From Liolophura sinensis (Eukaryota; Mollusca; Polyplacophora; Chitonida; Chitonidae): DNA of 64,000 bases. The notes under the pieces are model-generated. The model saw only the letters and a program-made list of their open reading frames with translations. It did not search any database and was not told the origin of the DNA. Location: the NCBI RefSeq assembly GCF_032854445.1, contig NC_088307.1:26364046-26428045 (forward strand). The letters are read 5' to 3'. The first letter of the stretch is position 1. The number at the start of each line of letters is the position of its first letter. Shown piece after piece: positions 58,145 through 64,000 of the stretch. A program made the position numbers and the translations under genes.

Positions 58145-59404
58145 AAACATGTTGCAATAAACCATTGTGGACAGGTTAGGAAGTTGAAAATATCATGAAA
58201 AACGTTAAAAATATAAAATTGTTAGAGCAGCTTTGGGAACTCAAGATATCTTGGACTGGTTAAAAAGATCGAGTTTTACGTGGACTGTTCGTCCTTGCTA
58301 TCTCTATTAATCTCTCTTCTCTGTTGGCACTCCTTTTCTAATCTCCTGACATCGGGCTAACGTTAGTTCGTCAAACTAACCTTATTAAGCAACAGATCTG
58401 GCTACGTAAAGGAACGTTGCTTTCAAAATTCAATGTCATTGAAATTGCGTTTAAAAATTCTGCATTTACGCGCAACTAAAACTTTTCTTATCATTCTGCC
58501 ACAAGTGTCTGCGGAAGTGTACTGGGTTGTTCATATTCCCCGGTGGCTGAATTATCCTGTCTCCAGGGATAGGGACACTTAGGCTTGCATTCATCAAAGG
58601 CGAAAATCTATGAACCCAGTGAAATTGTGATATTGAAAACAAGTTTAAAATATTACGCTTTCGAAGAAATGTATCTGCTGGAATAGGTTCGGAATTCCTG
58701 GTGGATATATAAGAAAAATAATCATAGTTTGAAGTCTTAGATCTCCTTTAGATTTCTTCCTTAGCTGGTGCAGAAAGTATGAAAGGTTGATAATACATTT
58801 ACCATTTAAGAATTTGCCATTGACATCTGTATTTCCTCACTCGCAGTTGACCTATGCAGTATATAGTGTCTGGTGAGGTGTCATTTGTAGTGTCTTTGGT
58901 GTGCTTTGTTGCAATGGGCGCGCACAAAAAACTACCGGCATTTGAGAGGGGCCGTGACAATGGAAGTCCATGTTGGTATTATATTAACATAGAGAACACC
59001 AATATACTTCGACCAAGCACACACACGGAATGAAAACGTTATAATGATAACGCTTCTGTAACTGATCTTTGTTGTAGTGAATATTTTGTTATACCGTCGG
59101 TGAGTTTTATTATTGATTTATGGTTTTAATGAGACGATTGATATTTATCCCTGATGTTGGTTAGGTTTAATGGTGGAGAATACCAGAGTGCCCCAGGAAT
59201 AAACGACCAGAACTTCGTTAGTCAACCGAAAGCACGTGCTAAATTACTTCGCTGTACAAATGAATCGCTTTTCTGTTGACATACATCTTGTTACATTTAA
59301 AACATTTTGTCCCCGAAGCGTTGTGACGAGATAACGAACATAGTTCCTTTTATCAACTCACTAAAGATATTGAGCGTCATGTAATAGCTCTACATGTATT
59401 TGTT
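58145..59404. other. No gene seen
   Basis: AT-rich, no recognised repeat or frame. One CACTCGCAG acceptor-like site near 58849 has no coding frame attached that I can support. Confidence 0.45.
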
Positions 59405-59510
59405 CATTTATTTATATTACTGGTAGTTTACGTCGTACTCCAGAATATTTCATTTATCATCATTATTGTGGAAGGAAACCCACGACCACCCCATGTTGCT
59501 GGTAGACCTC
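59405..59510 (-). repeat. Diverged SINE fragment
   Basis: TTTATATTACTGGTAGTTTACGTCGTACTCCAGAATATTTCA (split across lines) matches the tail side, and GGAAACCCACGACCA matches the body; the centre and the head are lost. The overlapping minus-strand frames here are not genes. Confidence 0.65.
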
Positions 59511-59514
59511 CCTG

Positions 59515-60290
59515 CGTAAATCCCGAGATAACATGTGAAGGGGCAATGTCAAAGGTGGATATAACACATGCCGTGCATGGATAGATTGGTGATTTCTTTC
59601 CGATGCCTTTACGTGGTGTTGAAGATAAATATGACATTTTCCTGATTTATTTCCCTTTCTTAAATCTTTCGTAGCGTGAAAATTCATTACTGCTTAATTT
59701 TAGAGAATTAGAAGATTTAAGAAACTCTTTTCTAAGTTGAAAAATATTTTGTTTAAAACATCGATTACTGGGATTTTGGAAATCACTTTTGTAAATTGCG
59801 GTATTTTTAAATTACACCACAACGTTAATTGTATGACTTGGTGGCGCTTGTGTCCGCATTTCCCGTGTGATAAAATGCGCATATCTCTGTATTTACTGCA
59901 TGTTTCATAGCCCTTTTGTATTAAAAAAACAATGAGATTATTGTGCAAATTACTAAACAAGAAAATGAATTCCATAAAGAATGTTAATGGACGCCTGTCG
60001 AAAAGGTCTTTGGAAACGGGTGTTACATTCAATTTGTTGAATAAACGTTTTTGCAAAACTACAATTTTTAACACGTTCGCAAAATGCTGCAGATTTAATG
60101 GATTTGATCACAAAATATTTCCCACCTAAAGAAGTTGATTGCATTATTCTCCTCTACTGCTTTACTGTACGGCATAGAAACAGTGACATACTACAAAAAA
60201 GAACTACTGAATAAATGAATGAATGTTGGTTTTTTTTACTTCATACTTAACAATTTTTCAGTCATATGGCGCGGAACAGTCATTATGTAT
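59515..60290. other. No gene recognised
   Basis: The minus-strand frame 59700-60074 (124 codons) is AT-rich and hydrophobic with no domain; overlapping frames on the plus strand contradict it. Confidence 0.4.
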
Positions 60291-60319
60291 TTATACTTAT
60301 ACTGTCTCATCTTGTGGCA

Positions 60320-60600
60320 GGGCGAGTCCAAGCCGCCAATGTGTTGCCGCCGCTGAGGTATCATACCGAAGACACCAGACATGACACCCCACCCAGTCAC
60401 ATTATACTGACACTGGGCCAAACAATCCTCTTTCCTTGTTCCAGCCTCTCAGTGCTGAGCGCCAAACGCCAAACGTGCTGAGGCACAACAAGTACCATTT
60501 TTAAGTCTTTTCTATGACCCCATCCAGGTTTGATCCTGGGTCTCCCCACTTCGAGAAAAGGATTACTGATCCAACTTGTTTCAATGGACAAGGCAACGCC
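60320..60600 (-). repeat. Interspersed repeat common in molluscan sequence
   Basis: On the minus strand the block reads CAGTATAATGTGACTGGGTG and GTGTCATGTCTGGTGTCTTC, a motif I associate with widespread molluscan repeats. It also has a B-box-like GGTTTGATCCTGG on the plus strand near 60529. I cannot place it in a named family. Confidence 0.5.
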
Positions 60601-63600
60601 TGGCTAAAACACATTTCAATCGAAAGCATGATACTCAAGCTTTCTAAAATGTACCACACCACTTTATTACTTTAATGAGATTTCACCGAATAACATGTAC
60701 AACAAAATGATAAACTGCACAAATGGCAGGTGTGAGTCGAGTCACCCATCTTGAAAATTGTATCCAATCAAACACGTTGCTATGAGATCGCGTGGCCTAA
60801 GCCGTAACGTAGCCTTTACTCATCCACTGCATGAAGTGGCTTATGATATCAGATATCTACTGCATAAGACATCATTTTGAGATCGTGCACAACAATTTAG
60901 TTACGTGTAGTCGAAGGGCCATTTCACAAATTGTTGTGGCCCAGATCTGTATCACTTAAGGATCACCACAGATGTAAAAACTGTTAATTTACAGGCCGTG
61001 CAATATTCAAGGTCCCGGCCCAAAACAGCATTCATCTTCCGAATACATTTTTTGTCGTTCATTTTAGCGCTTAGTCAGCAGTTTCTAAATAACAAATGTC
61101 AGAGTCAATGCACAATTCATTAGCGATGCCAAAGGTTTATGGGAATAAGAAGACGGCATCCCACCGGACAACGCTTAAAATTAATCTGTTATATTAGTCC
61201 TAAATTAAATCTTATAATATCATTTTTTCTCTGAATTTATTACAACTGAAGAATTGAAGTTTTGCTCCGTCGTCTTTCTCGCATACAAAGTTGTTTTGCT
61301 CTTTTCTTTTATTAAACACAGTAAAATTACTGAAACGCCGTGATCCAGCCTAGGTGGTCTGTCTGATAAATAGGTTGGCACTGCTTTCATCTTAGAAGCT
61401 ACCGATACAAAGCTGAAGCATAAAATCCAGCCTTAGTTGAATACCTAGACCAACTTCAGTGGTGCTTAGATTTATTTCCATTTTGTTCCAATGAGTATGA
61501 ATTTAGTTGTACAGCAATCCTGTTGAAATTTTGTAATCATTTAGTAGGAGTCAAAGTCACCATCACAACCTTTTCGGAGCCGTGCATCTGTGCTATATGT
61601 CCGTGCTATTTACACAGGGCATGCCGGACTTCCTTGTAAATGATATAGCAGGTCTACTATATCAACAGTTCAAGCAGTGAAAGAAATATTCTCCCACTAT
61701 GTCCATTTTCCTAAAACTATATTTATCACTTGGGCCTTCATAGCCGAAGTCCACAACCTTTATTTGACATGGGCTACTGCTTAGCTGCTTATAACTTGGA
61801 CATTGGAGAACTAGTGTAAACGTGACGTCACCTTGCTCTTAATAATGGAGGCATGATGAGGCTGTGCCAAGAAGAAGTTTCACTAAACTTTTACTTTTTT
61901 GAAAAAAAGTCTAAAAATGTTTAATGTCGGTTTAAGATACTTTGATTGGTCGTCTTCCAGTGGACATAAACATCAGTCAGGTGCTGTCTTTCACTGTAAG
62001 TGAACAATGCTCGTAGTTCTGCCTAACACGAAACTGGCACTGCAGGTATGTCACAAATCTATTTGAGATATACACATACTAGTTTGACATGAATGTATAA
62101 TGCAACGGGACTGACATGTAAAATTATGCATGTCACATTGTATAGTTATTCATAGTGACGGTACATCTTTCTACATGCCATTTTATCTGTTATTTATAGC
62201 CACCCTCTCTGGATGTGCATGTTTCATCAGAGTATTGTGCTAAAATGCTCAGTTTCGAATCAAGAACCTCTGAGTTTACCTTTCAATCGCCTCGCAATAG
62301 ACTTACTTGACAGTCGTTTAATCAATTCTGACATTTATATAGCACCTTGTTTTGCGTAAGTTAAGTGCGTTTATATGGCTACGTCCCGTGGAGGAGTTAA
62401 AGTAATCCAGTTCGAAGGGATTTAGTATAACCTACACCAATACTCTATGGTAAAAGAGTATCTAGAAAAACAGGTTTAGTTCCACATCAAGGTGATACTG
62501 TATCACCTCCCTATTTTGTGGTCATCCTAACTGTCAAAAGCTATCTGATATCGCCCTACATCTTGTCGAAAGTACGGCTGCACTGAAAATACTCGCGGAG
62601 AAAGGGCTACTTTGTGACAAAAGATAGTTACAGGGATGAAGGTCGCATCACATCTCCCAGAGACGCTCGATCAGCAAAAACCACAATCGCCTACACTGTC
62701 ACCTGTTCAGTGCTTTAAAGAAGAACGTTTCATGGGGAATTCTCACTGGATCCGCTTTGCTAGGAGATTCTGACACAGCCATGGAAAAGCTACTTTGTCT
62801 TCGATTCGACTTTGGCCTGATCACGACTTCCCGTGTCAATCATTTACATTGTATTCACACATGCCTTTCTCATGGGAGAGAGTCGCAACAAAGCAGCATT
62901 AGCATGGTGGCTTAGACTTCCCGTTCTACTTAACATGGATTTTTTGGCACTTTTCTCTGTATCGGCTAGCGTGTGAATGTATTTGTAAGTTTCTTTTCTT
63001 TTTCTCTAATTATGACAAACATAAAACATGAAAAAAGTATGGGATGTGTGGTGATAAGCACCCCACGATCAAGAGCGAGAAGAACATAAACCCCAACAAC
63101 AACAACATCATCGATAAAAACAACGCTGTCCTTACACAGAGCTGCTTGTTATAACGAAAATTTCACAGTTTTCCAAAGTGAACGCAAGTGTTTTGAACAT
63201 AATCATAACAGTAATTTGTGTGATGGTTACAATCAAATTAGCTTCCTAATAAAAACCTTAGAGCGACTGACTTGGTTAAAACAATGGTTTTTTTTGCACA
63301 TCTATGAGAGTTGTGAGGATTATGAGTGGAGGAAATAGAGTTACTGGTGTAAACCACCTACCTTCGACATTTACCTGACAGACCTGCTGACTTTAAGCCG
63401 CGACCAAAATGAAATCGAGAGCGGAATTTGCACACCATACCTCATTGGTCAAGGGCGTTACAACGAGCCAGAATTTTTTAAATTTTCTGAGCCAGGTCGT
63501 CGCAAAGACCTTTCTAACATCATATAATGTCATGTCACCGTATTATCAGAACTCATAAAAGTGACGCCACATACTTCTCAATTTCAACATTTGCATTCCA

Positions 63601-64000
63601 CGAACCTGCCCTTGATCACACAGGTCCAGACGTAGTACATTTAGTAACTCGTATAATGAATAAAACCTGTACAGCTTTTTTTGGCTACAAATTGTCATTA
63701 GAATATCAAGAATTTAATGTCTTCAATAACGTCCTATCATTTTATACAAATGCTGAAAATATTCGTTGTCCACCAATTTAAATCACTAAAGTTAACCGCA
63801 GGTTTAAAGTCTCACAGGACTGACGTGTTCTGACAGTTAATTATCTGCATTGTAAGTCTTTTATTTTGATGATTGTTCTGAGTCCTTAGAATCCAGAGAT
63901 GTATATGTGCCACTTACTACAGAGTAGGCAGGTTTTATGACATGTTGTCTTATATACGTCAGTCTCATTTAAAAAAAAAAGAATTGTCATAAGCTGCATT
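60601..64000. other. Largely featureless; no gene confirmed
   Basis: A SINE-like fragment may lie at 63311-63405 (GGAGGAAAT...GTAAACCACCTACC). The frame at 63527-63781 (84 codons, ATG start) has normal amino-acid composition but no motif I recognise. An (AAC)n-like stretch is at about 63095-63110. Otherwise AT-rich unique-looking sequence. Confidence 0.4.

Noticed and set aside
59700-60074. 124-codon minus-strand gene
   Set aside because: AT-driven composition and overlapping contradictory frames; no motif.
63527-63781. Small secreted or enzyme-like protein of 84 codons
   Set aside because: ATG-started and ordinary in composition, but no recognised motif, signal peptide or splice context; left as unassigned.

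Overview
The window looks like accessory, repeat-dominated DNA from an animal nuclear genome, most likely a lophotrochozoan and probably a marine mollusc. The evidence is AT-rich DNA without operons, many diverged copies of a tRNA-derived SINE with intact A and B boxes, a Tc1-like element with TA-flanked inverted repeats, retroelement fragments, large minisatellites, and GT-AG splice-donor contexts. No complete protein-coding gene is visible. Most open frames are chance frames or lie inside repeats. The species assignment is inference.

1-6.1 kb: diverged SINEs and three pairs of duplicated blocks. 6.6-10.6 kb: the most informative region, a decayed Polinton/Maverick (adintovirus-like) provirus. 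A protein-primed DNA polymerase B fragment lies on the + strand. Convergent to it on the - strand are, in transcription order, a packaging ATPase, minor capsid (penton-like), basic virion (PX-like), major capsid and adenain-like protease remnants. All are broken by stops and frameshifts, and no integrase or terminal inverted repeats were found. 11.9-13.0 kb: an internally deleted Tc1/mariner element bounded by TA.

13-17.6 kb: SINEs, including an inverted pair, and a reverse-transcriptase relic. 17.6-46.2 kb: a mosaic of long, diverged, same-orientation repeat blocks. Blocks recur in the same order at offsets of roughly 7-8.6 kb (some at about 17 kb), suggesting old tandem segmental duplication later broken by SINEs, a MITE and a possible solo LTR. 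42.7-43.8 kb is a 34-bp minisatellite, followed by a reverse-transcriptase fragment.

46-64 kb: microsatellites (GTAT and GT), a 69-bp minisatellite, and two candidate promoters. One has a CRE, a TATA-like box and an untranslated exon ending in a splice donor (about 51.1 kb). The other has CCAAT and TATA boxes and a short start-codon exon ending in a splice donor (about 54.0 kb). A compound 76-bp/54-bp array follows (55.7-58.1 kb), and then largely featureless DNA with a few repeat fragments. If the two promoters are real, they are the best candidates for the 5' end of a host gene running rightward, with the minisatellites in its first intron; no downstream exon could be identified.

The genes do not form a working system. 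The provirus remnants together represent one ancient integration whose replication and virion modules still show the original convergent layout.
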